A stretch of 13,068 nt of DNA. It comes from Hyphomicrobiales bacterium (GTDB taxonomy: Bacteria; Pseudomonadota; Alphaproteobacteria; Rhizobiales; Devosiaceae). The translations under genes were made by a program, and so were the position numbers. How positions within the stretch are numbered: the stretch's first letter is position 1; every line of letters starts with the position of its first letter. Below are positions 1-6,588 of the stretch, piece after piece. The notes under the pieces were generated by a model. That model ran no database searches and was not told the DNA's origin. It saw only the letters and a list, made by a program, of their open reading frames with translations. The stretch spans positions 1 to 13,068 of the forward strand of contig JALSJY010000190.1 of the NCBI GenBank assembly GCA_026989045.1, read 5' to 3'.

Positions 1-2
1 AA

Positions 3-602
3 GATAATGGTAAAACAATTGCTGTTGTGCTTGATGAGAATATAATATTGGGGCTTTTTGCGCTTCGTGATGAATTACGAACTGGTGCTATTAAGGCTAT
101 GGAAAGTCTTAAAAATCTAGGTGTTTCTGCAATTATGCTTACAGGTGACAATAGGCGTACTGGAGAAGCACTGGCTAAACAATTAGGCATCGAAGTGAAG
201 GCAGAATTATTACCACAAGATAAGCTTATAGCCATTAGTGAGCTTAAAAAACATGGCAGTGTTATCATGGTTGGTGATGGCATAAATGATGCTCCAGCAT
301 TAGCAAGTGCTGATGTTGGAATTGCTATGGGTGGTGGCACTGATGTAGCTTTGGAAACTGCAGATGCAGCATTGCTACATGAAAAAACCTCTGATGTGCC
401 AGCTTTGGTAAACCTCTCACGAGCAACTATGAGAAATATTCACCAAAATATAACTGTAGCATTGGGACTTAAGGCGGTATTTCTAATCACCACAATGTTA
501 GGCATGACATCTTTATGGATGGCAATTTTGGCAGATACTGGAGCAACTGTCTTAGTAACATTAAATGCACTTAGACTACTTGGTTATCGTTCTAAAGAAT
601 AA
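3..602 (+). CDS. P1B-type zinc/cadmium-transporting ATPase, C-terminal part (ZntA/CadA-like), 5' end outside window
   Basis: This is the C-terminal part of a heavy-metal efflux P-type ATPase. The frame is open to the left edge (position 3), so the GTG at 27 is internal and not the start. Counting residues from that GTG, TGDN (39-42) and GDGINDAP (83-90) are the hinge motifs of the HAD phosphorylation domain. Two transmembrane helices close the protein. They carry a Lys at 149 and an Asp at 170, in the context DTGATVLVT-NALRLL. This Lys-21-Asp pair matches the metal-site residues of E. coli ZntA (K693/D714), so I infer Zn/Cd/Pb rather than Cu specificity. The DKTG phosphorylation motif, the CPx helix and any N-terminal metal-binding domain lie upstream and cannot be checked. 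The next gene follows 40 nt downstream on the same strand, so the two are probably co-transcribed. Confidence 0.93.
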   Translation, partial: DNGKTIAVVLDENIILGLFALRDELRTGAIKAMESLKNLGVSAIMLTGDNRRTGEALAKQLGIEVKAELLPQDKLIAISELKKHGSVIMVGDGINDAPALASADVGIAMGGGTDVALETADAALLHEKTSDVPALVNLSRATMRNIHQNITVALGLKAVFLITTMLGMTSLWMAILADTGATVLVTLNALRLLGYRSKE

Positions 603-642
603 TTGATGAAAATATGCTATTTTAAAAAAAAAGGAGATTTTG

Positions 643-1101
643 ATGAAAATAACAAAGGTATTTTTAGTGGGTGTTTTTATTGCAGGGTTTAATTTTGCAA
701 CAGCCGCAATAGCTGAAGAGTATAAATCTATGACGGTTTATAAAACCCCATGGTGTGGCTGTTGTGAGGGATGGGCTAAGGCTATGAAAAAGGCTGGCTA
801 TAGTGTTAAAACTATTGATTTAGAAGACCTCTCAGAGATTAAGAAGCAAGCAAGCGTAACAGAGGAACTTGCGGGCTGTCATACTGCAATTTTAGGTGAT
901 TATGTTATTGAGGGGCATGTTCCGCTAGAGGCAATTGATAAATTATTGGAATTGATGCCAGATATAAAAGGAATAGCAGCACCTGGAATGCCAGCTGGAT
1001 CGCTTGGTATGGGATATGATAAAAATGCTAAATATGATATTTTGGCTTTTAGCTCTGATGTAACAAAAAAGCCGACACTATTTTATCAGGCAGGAAATTA
1101 G
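643..1101 (+). CDS. Secreted DUF411 metal-binding protein
   Basis: The 152-residue product has a Sec signal peptide at residues 1-24 (basic KITK, hydrophobic core, likely cut AIA|EE), so it should act in the periplasm. The mature part matches the DUF411 family: TVYKTPWCGCC with C38, C40 and C41, a GCH motif at 78-80 (C79, H80), EGHVP with H92, and a Met/Gly-rich APGMPAGSLGMG stretch at 113-124. These Cys, His and Met residues are plausible metal ligands. DUF411 proteins are commonly found next to copper or other heavy-metal resistance genes, but no reaction is established. The ATG at 643 is preferred over a TTG at 640 because AAGGAG (631-636) sits 6 nt before it. The gene follows the metal ATPase and ends at a strong terminator, so the pair looks like a metal-resistance operon. 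Confidence 0.88.
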   Translation: MKITKVFLVGVFIAGFNFATAAIAEEYKSMTVYKTPWCGCCEGWAKAMKKAGYSVKTIDLEDLSEIKKQASVTEELAGCHTAILGDYVIEGHVPLEAIDKLLELMPDIKGIAAPGMPAGSLGMGYDKNAKYDILAFSSDVTKKPTLFYQAGN

Positions 1102-1155
1102 ATTTGTAATAAAATTTGAAACTAGACCTGTGATCAGATTTACATATTTTAAATG

Positions 1156-1197
1156 AAAAGAGGGTGCAGCGATACGGAAATGCTGCACCCTCTTTTT
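1156..1197 (+). terminator. Strong intrinsic terminator, likely bidirectional
   Basis: A perfect 15-bp stem (AAAAGAGGGTGCAGC at 1156-1170 paired with GCTGCACCCTCTTTT at 1182-1196) encloses an 11-nt loop, and the plus-strand copy ends in five T. It ends the metal ATPase-DUF411 transcript. The matching A-rich left flank gives a short T tract on the minus strand, so it can also stop the flgF-G-A-H transcript arriving from the right. Confidence 0.92.
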
Positions 1198-1200
1198 GCT

Positions 1201-1266
1201 TCTTTCAACCCCTTAGGGCTGAAAGATGGACATCGCACAAGTTAGTTTGGGGAATGCGTGATGTCC
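1201..1266 (-). other. Two further tandem inverted repeats in the flgH 3' region
   Basis: Between the flgH stop and the terminator lie two more potential hairpins. The first pairs TCTTTCA (1201-1207) with TGAAAGA (1220-1226) and continues inward with CCC/GGG after one mismatch, closing on a CTTA loop. The second pairs GGACATC (1228-1234) with GATGTCC (1260-1266) and continues imperfectly inward. With the terminator, the flgH transcript would end in three consecutive stem-loops. They may protect the mRNA 3' end or mark a 3'-derived small RNA; no known RNA family is recognised. Confidence 0.45.
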
Positions 1267-1276
1267 GGGAAGCTTC

Positions 1277-2035
1277 TTAGAATGGTAGAATGGCATCTAA
1301 TACTTGAGCGCCATATCTTGGTTGTTGCACATCTGATATCTGCCCGCGCCCGCCATAAGAAATTCTAGCTTCAGCAATTTTAGATGACACGATTGTATTG
1401 TCTGCTCCCACGTCTTCTGGGCGGATAATGCCAGCGATAAGTAGTTCGCGAATTTCAAAGTTAACTCGAACCTCTTGTGAGCCTTCGATAACTAAATTTC
1501 CGTTTGGTAAAATTTGTGTCACAACCGCTGCAACGCGGGTTTCTAATTTCTCAGAGCGATTGACCGATCCATCGCCACTGTCCTTAATGCCAGATTTGGT
1601 ATCAATTTCGCTTGCCAGTGGAACGCCAGGAGCTACAGCGCTCAGGGAAGCGCTAAGTGCTGTGCCAAATAATCCGCCAAGCCCAGCGCTATTAGTTGAA
1701 GAGCGAGTGCGAGAGCTTTTATTTGCAATCTGGGCTTTGTCAGAAATTGTCACCAACACTGTTAAAATGTCTCCAACTCTATGAGCGCGCTGGTCTTTAA
1801 AAAAGCCTTTTGCGTTTGAACGAAATAATGAGTTTGGCTGATAAGAAACGGGTGCAATTTCTGGCATTGGCATTGTAACTGGTCGATAACCAGCTTGGGC
1901 GGTTGGGTTGGCGATTGCAGCTAATTTTGGCGTATCACCGATTGAAGCAAATCTGTCTGATGCCGCGCATGCGCTGGTTAATGCTACAAGAGCGCTTAGC
2001 GATGCTATTTTTATTATATTCATTGTTTTTTTCAT
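1277..2035 (-). CDS. flgH: Flagellar L-ring lipoprotein FlgH
   Basis: FlgH builds the outer-membrane L-ring through which the flagellar rod passes. The 252-residue product begins with a lipoprotein signal peptide. The lipobox is LTSAC with Cys23 as the probable lipidated residue; Leu falls at -4 and Thr at -3, slightly off the usual pattern. Family hallmarks follow: a SLFRS-A--FF-D-RA---GDILTV segment near 70-95, a Gly-rich low-complexity stretch near 118-130, and the C-terminal block GNLVIEGSQEVRVNFEIREL followed by GI-RPEDV and YGGRGQISDVQQPR. Length is typical. The start is supported by GGGGAAG about 5 nt upstream. It is the last gene of the flgF-G-A-H operon, 35 nt after flgA. flgI (P-ring) is not adjacent and must lie elsewhere. 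Confidence 0.97.
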   Translation of the reverse strand: MKKTMNIIKIASLSALVALTSACAASDRFASIGDTPKLAAIANPTAQAGYRPVTMPMPEIAPVSYQPNSLFRSNAKGFFKDQRAHRVGDILTVLVTISDKAQIANKSSRTRSSTNSAGLGGLFGTALSASLSAVAPGVPLASEIDTKSGIKDSGDGSVNRSEKLETRVAAVVTQILPNGNLVIEGSQEVRVNFEIRELLIAGIIRPEDVGADNTIVSSKIAEARISYGGRGQISDVQQPRYGAQVLDAILPF

Positions 2036-2070
2036 TTTTTCTTCCCCAAGAAAATTGTAAATAGAAACTG

Positions 2071-3036
2071 TTAAAGTATTTTTGCGTTAGAAATATTTAT
2101 CTCTACTGCACCTGATTTAGTGGCTACGCCTTGAATAATTTGTTTGGATTTCGTGTTTAGCACCGATACCATTTCACCCTTTGCGGCTGAGTTAAGTGCC
2201 TGACCATTGGCAGTTAAAGTAAGCGGGCCGTTTTTATAATAAATTGTGACCATAGAAGAGCGTTTGATTATCTCAGGCTCTATTACATCAGAGGGACGTA
2301 ACATCATACCAGCACGGGTGGGGCGCACTAATTGCATGCCAATAATCTGCTCCATTGTTGAAAATCCCGCATTTCTTGCCATGTTTACAGAGACAGTGCG
2401 CATTTCAATGTTTTTTGGTGTGATAATTGCCCCAGAGTTTAGCGAATCTTTTAGGTGAGGGGTTTTTATCATCAAGTTAGCACGACCTCTTATTTCACGC
2501 GGTGCTGTTTCTCCTGCAAATTTGAAAATAGCGGTGAAATTACCAGATGTTGGTGCGTAACGTAATTCCGTTAACTCAACAGGATTGTATGACGATATAG
2601 TGTAAAAGGGTGAAAATTGAGAGATGAATTTTGGTTCTGAAAAAACACCGCCGCTCAATATACCTTTAGATGTTAAGTCATTTATAACAAGATTTACTAA
2701 CTGTTCCTCATCAATATACGAACCTGTGCGCTCAACACTTACACTAGAAAGACCCTTAGTTTCAAAATTTGTTATTCCAGCCTTTAAACTCGCAATGCGA
2801 ATGCTTTGAATTCCAACTGAGCCAGTTGTGCCAGGTGCTGGGGCGCGAAATAAAGCGCGTTCTGCATTAAGTCCAGCATTGTCAAACATATCACCAACAG
2901 TAACAATTGCACTCGATAGTTTAACTGATGATTTTAAAACTGGCTGAGCAAAAGATGGTGCACTAAATGTCAGTGCTAAAGAAATAATGGCTAGCTTTGC
3001 AAGTTTAGTAATTTTTGCTGGATTGAAAAAAGTCAT
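2071..3036 (-). CDS. flgA: Flagellar P-ring assembly chaperone FlgA
   Basis: FlgA is the periplasmic chaperone that helps FlgI polymerise into the P-ring. The 321-residue product has a Sec signal peptide at residues 1-30 (ALTFSAPSFA|QPV). The C-terminal half holds the SAF/FlgA region: a segment starting SGAIITPKNIEMRTV, then IIGMQLVRPTRAGMMLRPSDV, then a final beta-rich part with VTIYYKNGPLTLTANGQAL and GEMVSVLNTKSKQIIQGVA. An in-frame ATG at 3081 would add 15 residues overlapping flgG. I prefer the ATG at 3036 because AAGGG sits about 7 nt ahead and the signal peptide then begins normally. This leaves a 10-nt gap after the flgG stop, which suits translational coupling. Length fits alphaproteobacterial FlgA, which is longer than the enterobacterial form. 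Confidence 0.94.
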   Translation of the reverse strand: MTFFNPAKITKLAKLAIISLALTFSAPSFAQPVLKSSVKLSSAIVTVGDMFDNAGLNAERALFRAPAPGTTGSVGIQSIRIASLKAGITNFETKGLSSVSVERTGSYIDEEQLVNLVINDLTSKGILSGGVFSEPKFISQFSPFYTISSYNPVELTELRYAPTSGNFTAIFKFAGETAPREIRGRANLMIKTPHLKDSLNSGAIITPKNIEMRTVSVNMARNAGFSTMEQIIGMQLVRPTRAGMMLRPSDVIEPEIIKRSSMVTIYYKNGPLTLTANGQALNSAAKGEMVSVLNTKSKQIIQGVATKSGAVEINISNAKIL

Positions 3037-3046
3037 TAGTTTACCC

Positions 3047-3832
3047 TTAAAATATGTTGGTTGCTGATTTGAGCATTTCATCAGCGCCAGAAATTACTCT
3101 GGCGTTCATCTCATAGGCTCGCTGAGCGGCAATTAGGTCAGAAATCTCGGTAACTGAATTAACGTTTGAAAGCTCTAAATACCTATGTAAAAGCCCCCCT
3201 AAACCATCAGCCTGTGGAGTGCCTACTTGTGCTGTGCCACTCGCTGCGGTTTCCAGATACAGGTTTTGTCCAATAGCTTGTAGGCCAGCTTTATTCACAA
3301 AGTTTGCCAATTGTAGCTGTCCAAGTTGTGTTGGGGTTGAATCAGCATCAAGAAAGGCCTCAACTGTGCCATCTGCACTTATAGAAACTGAGCGAGCATT
3401 TTGAGGAATAACAATCCCTGGCTCAACCGTATAACCTTCTGCTGTAACAATTTGACCAGTTGCATCACGTTGAAAAGAGCCATCACGAGTATATCCTGTG
3501 CGGCCATCTGGCATTTGAATGGTGAAGAAGCCTTCACCCTGAATTGCAACATCGAGATCTTTTTCAGTAGGGGCAACATTCCCTTGGCTCATAATGCGTG
3601 CTGTTGCTGAGGTTTTTACACCAGAGCCAATTTCTACACCTACTGGCACAAGTGTCCCTGTGCTTGAGGTTTGTGAGCCAGCACTACGATGAGTTTGATA
3701 TAACAAATCCTGAAATTCAGCACGTTGTCGCTTGTAGCCTGTGGTGCGCATGTTGGCGATATTGTTGGATATAACTTCAACATTTCGCTCCTGTGCGGCC
3801 ATTCCAGTAGATGCGATATATAATGCTTTCAT
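3047..3832 (-). CDS. flgG: Flagellar distal rod protein FlgG
   Basis: FlgG forms the distal rod that crosses the periplasm. The 261-residue product has the rod/hook family ends. The N-terminal segment contains STGMAAQERNVEVISNNIAN followed by TTGYK (to about residue 34). The C-terminal segment contains SNVNSVTEISDLIAAQRAYE followed by N-RVI. The FlgG-type segment between about 46 and 90 (YQTHRSAGSQTSSTG, then PVGVEIGSGV) and the core DLDVAIQGEGFF-I--PDGRTGYTRDGSF separate it from FlgF. Length is typical. AAGGA about 8 nt before the ATG supports the start. It lies 16 nt after flgF and 10 nt before flgA. FlgG reaches the periplasm through the flagellar export apparatus and, as expected, has no Sec signal. 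Confidence 0.98.
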   Translation of the reverse strand: MKALYIASTGMAAQERNVEVISNNIANMRTTGYKRQRAEFQDLLYQTHRSAGSQTSSTGTLVPVGVEIGSGVKTSATARIMSQGNVAPTEKDLDVAIQGEGFFTIQMPDGRTGYTRDGSFQRDATGQIVTAEGYTVEPGIVIPQNARSVSISADGTVEAFLDADSTPTQLGQLQLANFVNKAGLQAIGQNLYLETAASGTAQVGTPQADGLGGLLHRYLELSNVNSVTEISDLIAAQRAYEMNARVISGADEMLKSATNIF

Positions 3833-3848
3833 GGTAAAAGTCCTTATT

Positions 3849-4586
3849 TTATGCTTTTAATGTGCCAAGTTTTTGAATTGCTGAACGTCGCAAATCATCA
3901 TGACTTTTTTGGATTTTTGATAGCGATTGATAGGCGCGAGATATTTCAATCATTCGTGCCATTTCTAAAACACTAGAAACATTTGATCTCTCAATAGCGC
4001 CTTGGCTAACCTTTGTGCTTAAATCTTGGATTGGATTAGAGCCAACAAATAAATTACCACCCTCACGTGTTAACTCTTGTGGGTTTTCAAATGAGACAAT
4101 TTTTAAGCGTCCCTTTGAGCCGCTATCTGTAGAAATATATCCCTGAGCATCAATTGTAATATTGCTTTCACTCGGCTCAAAGCGAATTTGCCCGCCCTCA
4201 GAAAGAATAGGGTCACCACTATTGGTTACTAAAATTCCAGAATTGTTGATTTTAAGTTCGCCGTTGCGGGTGTATTTTTCGCCACTTGCTGTTTGAACGG
4301 TTAAAAACCCATCACCTTGTAGGGCAATATCAAGTGGATTACCTGTTTGAGTTATTGAGCCGCCAGTGAAATTATGTAACGTTGCCCAATCTTGCGTATA
4401 TGATAAGATTTGATCACTCGCCATGAAGTCCTTATCACGAGCAACAGGCATTTTATATTCTTCAAACATTACCGATTCAACTTTAAATCCAGTAGTGTTT
4501 ATGTTGGCGATATTATTCGCAACAACATCCATTTGGCGCAATAGTGCGCGCTGCCGTGATAAACCAATTAATTGTGCGTTTTCCAT
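3849..4586 (-). CDS. flgF: Flagellar proximal rod protein FlgF
   Basis: FlgF is a proximal rod subunit. The 245-residue product starts with the rod-type N-terminus (LSRQRALLRQMDVVANNIAN followed by INTTGFK, residues 9-35). It carries the FlgF/G core NPLDIALQGDGFLTVQT and YTRNGEL and ends with the axial C-terminal helix (SNVSSVLEMARMIEISRAYQ). The FlgG-specific Ser/Thr-rich insert is absent and the best family fit is FlgF. It is first in the operon. A GGAG about 10 nt before the ATG is the likely ribosome site. The sigma-54 element at 4650-4668 places the expected transcript start about 55 nt upstream of the ATG. Confidence 0.95.
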   Translation of the reverse strand: MENAQLIGLSRQRALLRQMDVVANNIANINTTGFKVESVMFEEYKMPVARDKDFMASDQILSYTQDWATLHNFTGGSITQTGNPLDIALQGDGFLTVQTASGEKYTRNGELKINNSGILVTNSGDPILSEGGQIRFEPSESNITIDAQGYISTDSGSKGRLKIVSFENPQELTREGGNLFVGSNPIQDLSTKVSQGAIERSNVSSVLEMARMIEISRAYQSLSKIQKSHDDLRRSAIQKLGTLKA

Positions 4587-4649
4587 TATGCACTATCTCC
4601 GTATCTTTTTGTCCCCAGTGCTTCCCCAAGCGGTGGACCTGCAAACTAA

Positions 4650-4668
4650 GTTGCATAAAGCGTGCCAA
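4650..4668 (-). promoter_or_regulatory. Sigma-54 (-24/-12) promoter of flgF-flgG-flgA-flgH
   Basis: Read on the minus strand, the site is TTGGCACG-CTTT-ATGCAAC. It matches the sigma-54 consensus TTGGCACG-N4-TTGCA at all positions but one (A for T just before the -12 GC), with the required GG-N10-GC spacing. The -12 GC is at 4653-4654, so transcription should begin near 4641, about 55 nt before flgF. Sigma-54 control of rod and ring operons is known from the Caulobacter class III tier, which supports the call. No activator site was recognised by sequence. Confidence 0.85.
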
Positions 4669-4700
4669 CTAAAATTTGTGTTTTAAAACATATAGTTGGC
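4664..4700. repeat. Nested inverted repeat overlapping the flgF -24 element
   Basis: GCCAACTA (4664-4671) is repeated inverted as TAGTTGGC (4693-4700). Between them lies a perfect 12-bp palindrome, TGTTTTAAAACA (4679-4690). The left arm overlaps the -24 box of the sigma-54 promoter. It could be an operator or DNA-bending site acting on flgF. It lies closer to the promoter than a classical upstream activator site. Confidence 0.55.
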
Positions 4701-4784
4701 TAACATGGGATTTAAAAACTCTAGTAATAGACAGGTGTGTAGGAATTTTTTACTAGGCAATTTTTACCTAACAAAGCAAAAATA

Positions 4785-4825
4785 GTAACCATTCGTTAAC
4801 TATGTTCAATTTACTAATTTATATT
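4785..4825 (+). promoter_or_regulatory. CtrA-like box and candidate promoter for fliL operon
   Basis: GTAACCATTCGTTAAC at 4785-4800 fits the CtrA consensus TTAA-N7-TTAA except for its first base. It ends 64 nt before the fliL ATG. Fifteen bases (TAACCATTCGTTAAC) are identical to the box ahead of flgB. A TATATT at 4820-4825 is a reasonable -10, with the right half-site lying where a -35 would be. CtrA directly controls fliLM in Caulobacter, so the placement agrees with known biology. Confidence 0.72.
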
Positions 4826-4864
4826 AACTAAACACAGATTCTCTATAAACTTAGGTTTTTACAA

Positions 4865-5377
4865 ATGGCAGATGAGCCTGAAGTGCAAGATAATAACGAA
4901 GAAGCAGAAGGTGAGGCTAATGAGCAGGCTGCACCCAAAAAGAGCAAGAAGAAACTCTTTATAATTATTGGCGCTGCATTGTTACTCCTTATACTAGGGG
5001 GTGGGGCTGCCTACTTCTTTCTTTTCTCTGGTAGCAAGCAAGAAGAAAGCATAGTTGATCAGGTTAAGCCTGCATTTTTCTATGACCTTGAGCCAATAAC
5101 AGTAAACCTAAGTGTGGTTGGCGATGAAGATGTAAAGTTTTTAAAACTAATAATTTCATTGGAAATACCTGATGAGGAAATGGTCGCAATCATTGAGCCG
5201 AGAATTGCACGTGTTCAAGATGCTTTTCAGGTATATCTTCGTGAGTTACGCGCGTCTGACCTTGAGGGGTCGGCGGGAATCTTTCGCCTTAAAGAAGAGT
5301 TGCGCCGTAGGGTGAATTTAGCAATTTCTCCTGCAAGAGTGGATAATATTTTATTTAAAGAAATATTGGTGCAATAG
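4865..5377 (+). CDS. fliL: Flagellar basal-body-associated protein FliL
   Basis: FliL is a single-pass inner-membrane protein that surrounds or supports the stator units and affects motor output. The 170-residue product has an acidic cytoplasmic head (1-22), a Lys-rich stop (25-30), one membrane helix (about 31-54) and a periplasmic domain. That domain contains FFYDLEPITVNL (71-82), LKLIISLE, and EPRIARVQDAFQVYLREL followed by LR-EL--R-N, which match the family. Length is typical. The ribosome site is weak (TAGG 9 nt upstream of the ATG). It is first in the plus-strand operon, behind a CtrA-like box, and its stop codon overlaps the fliM Shine-Dalgarno. Confidence 0.95.
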   Translation: MADEPEVQDNNEEAEGEANEQAAPKKSKKKLFIIIGAALLLLILGGGAAYFFLFSGSKQEESIVDQVKPAFFYDLEPITVNLSVVGDEDVKFLKLIISLEIPDEEMVAIIEPRIARVQDAFQVYLRELRASDLEGSAGIFRLKEELRRRVNLAISPARVDNILFKEILVQ

Positions 5378-5387
5378 GGGGATTATT

Positions 5388-6587
5388 ATGATTGGTGATG
5401 ACCAAGATAGTCTTTCTGAAGACTGGGGTTTAGATGATTTAGATTTAGACGAAAATTCTAATATCGGTGATGAAAGCGCTAATAGTTCGAGCGATGAAGA
5501 TACTCCTGATGATGATATGGCTGCCGAATGGGAGGCGATGATTGATGGAGAAGACGATGCAGAAGATGGCGGCGGCTCTACAGTCGATCGTGTTTTAAAT
5601 CAAGATGAAATTGATAATTTATTAGGTTTTGATGCCTCTGCTGGTGGTGATGTAGAAACGTCTGGTGTTCAGGCAATTATAAATTCTGCATTAGTGTCTT
5701 ATGAGCGCTTGCCAATGCTTGAAATTGTGTTTGACCGCCTAGTTCGTCTTGCTACAACATCATTGCGCAATTTTACCTCTGATAATGTTGAGGTTTCGCT
5801 CGATTCTATAACCTCTGTGCGTTTTGGGGATTATCTTAATTCAATTCCTCTCCCTGCAATTTTAAGCGTAATCAGAGCAGAGGAATGGGATAATTTTGGC
5901 TTGCTTACCGTTAATAGTGGTCTGATTTATTCAATGATCGATGTTTTATTGGGTGGTCGTCGCGGCTCTGGCGTTATTCGCGTTGAGGGGCGGCCATATA
6001 CAACCATTGAAATGGCGTTGGCACGTAGAATGATTGAGGTTATCCTTGAGGATACTCATAAAGCATTTGAGCCTCTTACTCAAATTAACTTCACTTTGGA
6101 GAGGTTAGAAACAAATCCTCGTTTTGCGACAATTTCACAGCCTGCTAATGCGGCAATTCTTATTGAGTTGCGCATAGATATGGATGATCGCGGCGGTAAC
6201 ATTGAAATATTACTTCCATACGCAACGATTGAGCCAGTTCGAGATCAGCTTATGCAGGCGTTTATGGGTGAGAAGTTCGGTCGTGATTCTGTGTGGGAGG
6301 GGCATTTAGCAACAGAAATACATGCCGCTCAAACTGAGGTTAGTGTTATTTTGCATGAGATGGATATTCCTTTATCACGGGCAATGAATTTGAAGGAGGG
6401 TGAGACACTTATGCTTAATCGCTCTCCTAGTGATAAGATAAGATTGCGTTGCGGAGATGTTGATTTAAGCGATGCCGTGATGGGTCATATAGGAAAAAAT
6501 ATATCAGTAAGGGTAACTAGCCCTCTTAGGCCGCCAAAAGTTACTATGGCTGTTTTTGATGATATTGATGAGAGAGTGGAGAAATAA
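5388..6587 (+). CDS. fliM: Flagellar motor switch protein FliM with long acidic N-terminus
   Basis: FliM is the C-ring switch subunit that binds phosphorylated CheY and links FliG to FliN. The CheY-binding signature is LNQDEIDNLLG at residues 70-80. The middle domain (about 105-305) includes the segments VFDRLVRLATTSLRNFTSD and LL-VNSGLIYSMIDVLLGGR. The C-terminal SpoA/FliN-like domain is about 320-390. The product has 399 residues, longer than enterobacterial FliM, mainly because about 67 residues precede the CheY motif. Of the first 60 residues, 26 are Asp or Glu and none is Lys or Arg. AGGGGG (5376-5381) lies 6 nt before the ATG and overlaps the fliL stop, suggesting coupled translation. 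fliN is not adjacent. Confidence 0.97.
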   Translation: MIGDDQDSLSEDWGLDDLDLDENSNIGDESANSSSDEDTPDDDMAAEWEAMIDGEDDAEDGGGSTVDRVLNQDEIDNLLGFDASAGGDVETSGVQAIINSALVSYERLPMLEIVFDRLVRLATTSLRNFTSDNVEVSLDSITSVRFGDYLNSIPLPAILSVIRAEEWDNFGLLTVNSGLIYSMIDVLLGGRRGSGVIRVEGRPYTTIEMALARRMIEVILEDTHKAFEPLTQINFTLERLETNPRFATISQPANAAILIELRIDMDDRGGNIEILLPYATIEPVRDQLMQAFMGEKFGRDSVWEGHLATEIHAAQTEVSVILHEMDIPLSRAMNLKEGETLMLNRSPSDKIRLRCGDVDLSDAVMGHIGKNISVRVTSPLRPPKVTMAVFDDIDERVEK

Positions 6588-6588
6588 A

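Noticed and set aside
1228..1272. Resemblance to an SRP-type RNA (GTCCGGGAAGC-like stretch) beside flgH
   Set aside because: The conserved SRP apical loop is not present and the surrounding pairing does not fit; only a simple imperfect hairpin is seen.
1398..1784. Opposite-strand 128-codon open frame inside flgH
   Set aside because: It is fully covered by the well-supported flgH frame, has no ribosome site or family resemblance, and its composition is that of a reverse-strand shadow.
4701..4720. Second CtrA box on the minus strand near flgF
   Set aside because: The half-sites are spaced by 8 nt and the second reads TTAG, so it does not meet the TTAA-N7-TTAA rule.
6556..6588. Earlier ATG for the DUF6468 gene overlapping the end of fliM
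   Set aside because: It has no Shine-Dalgarno and would place polar residues before the membrane anchor; the ATG at 6589 has GTGGAG at good spacing.
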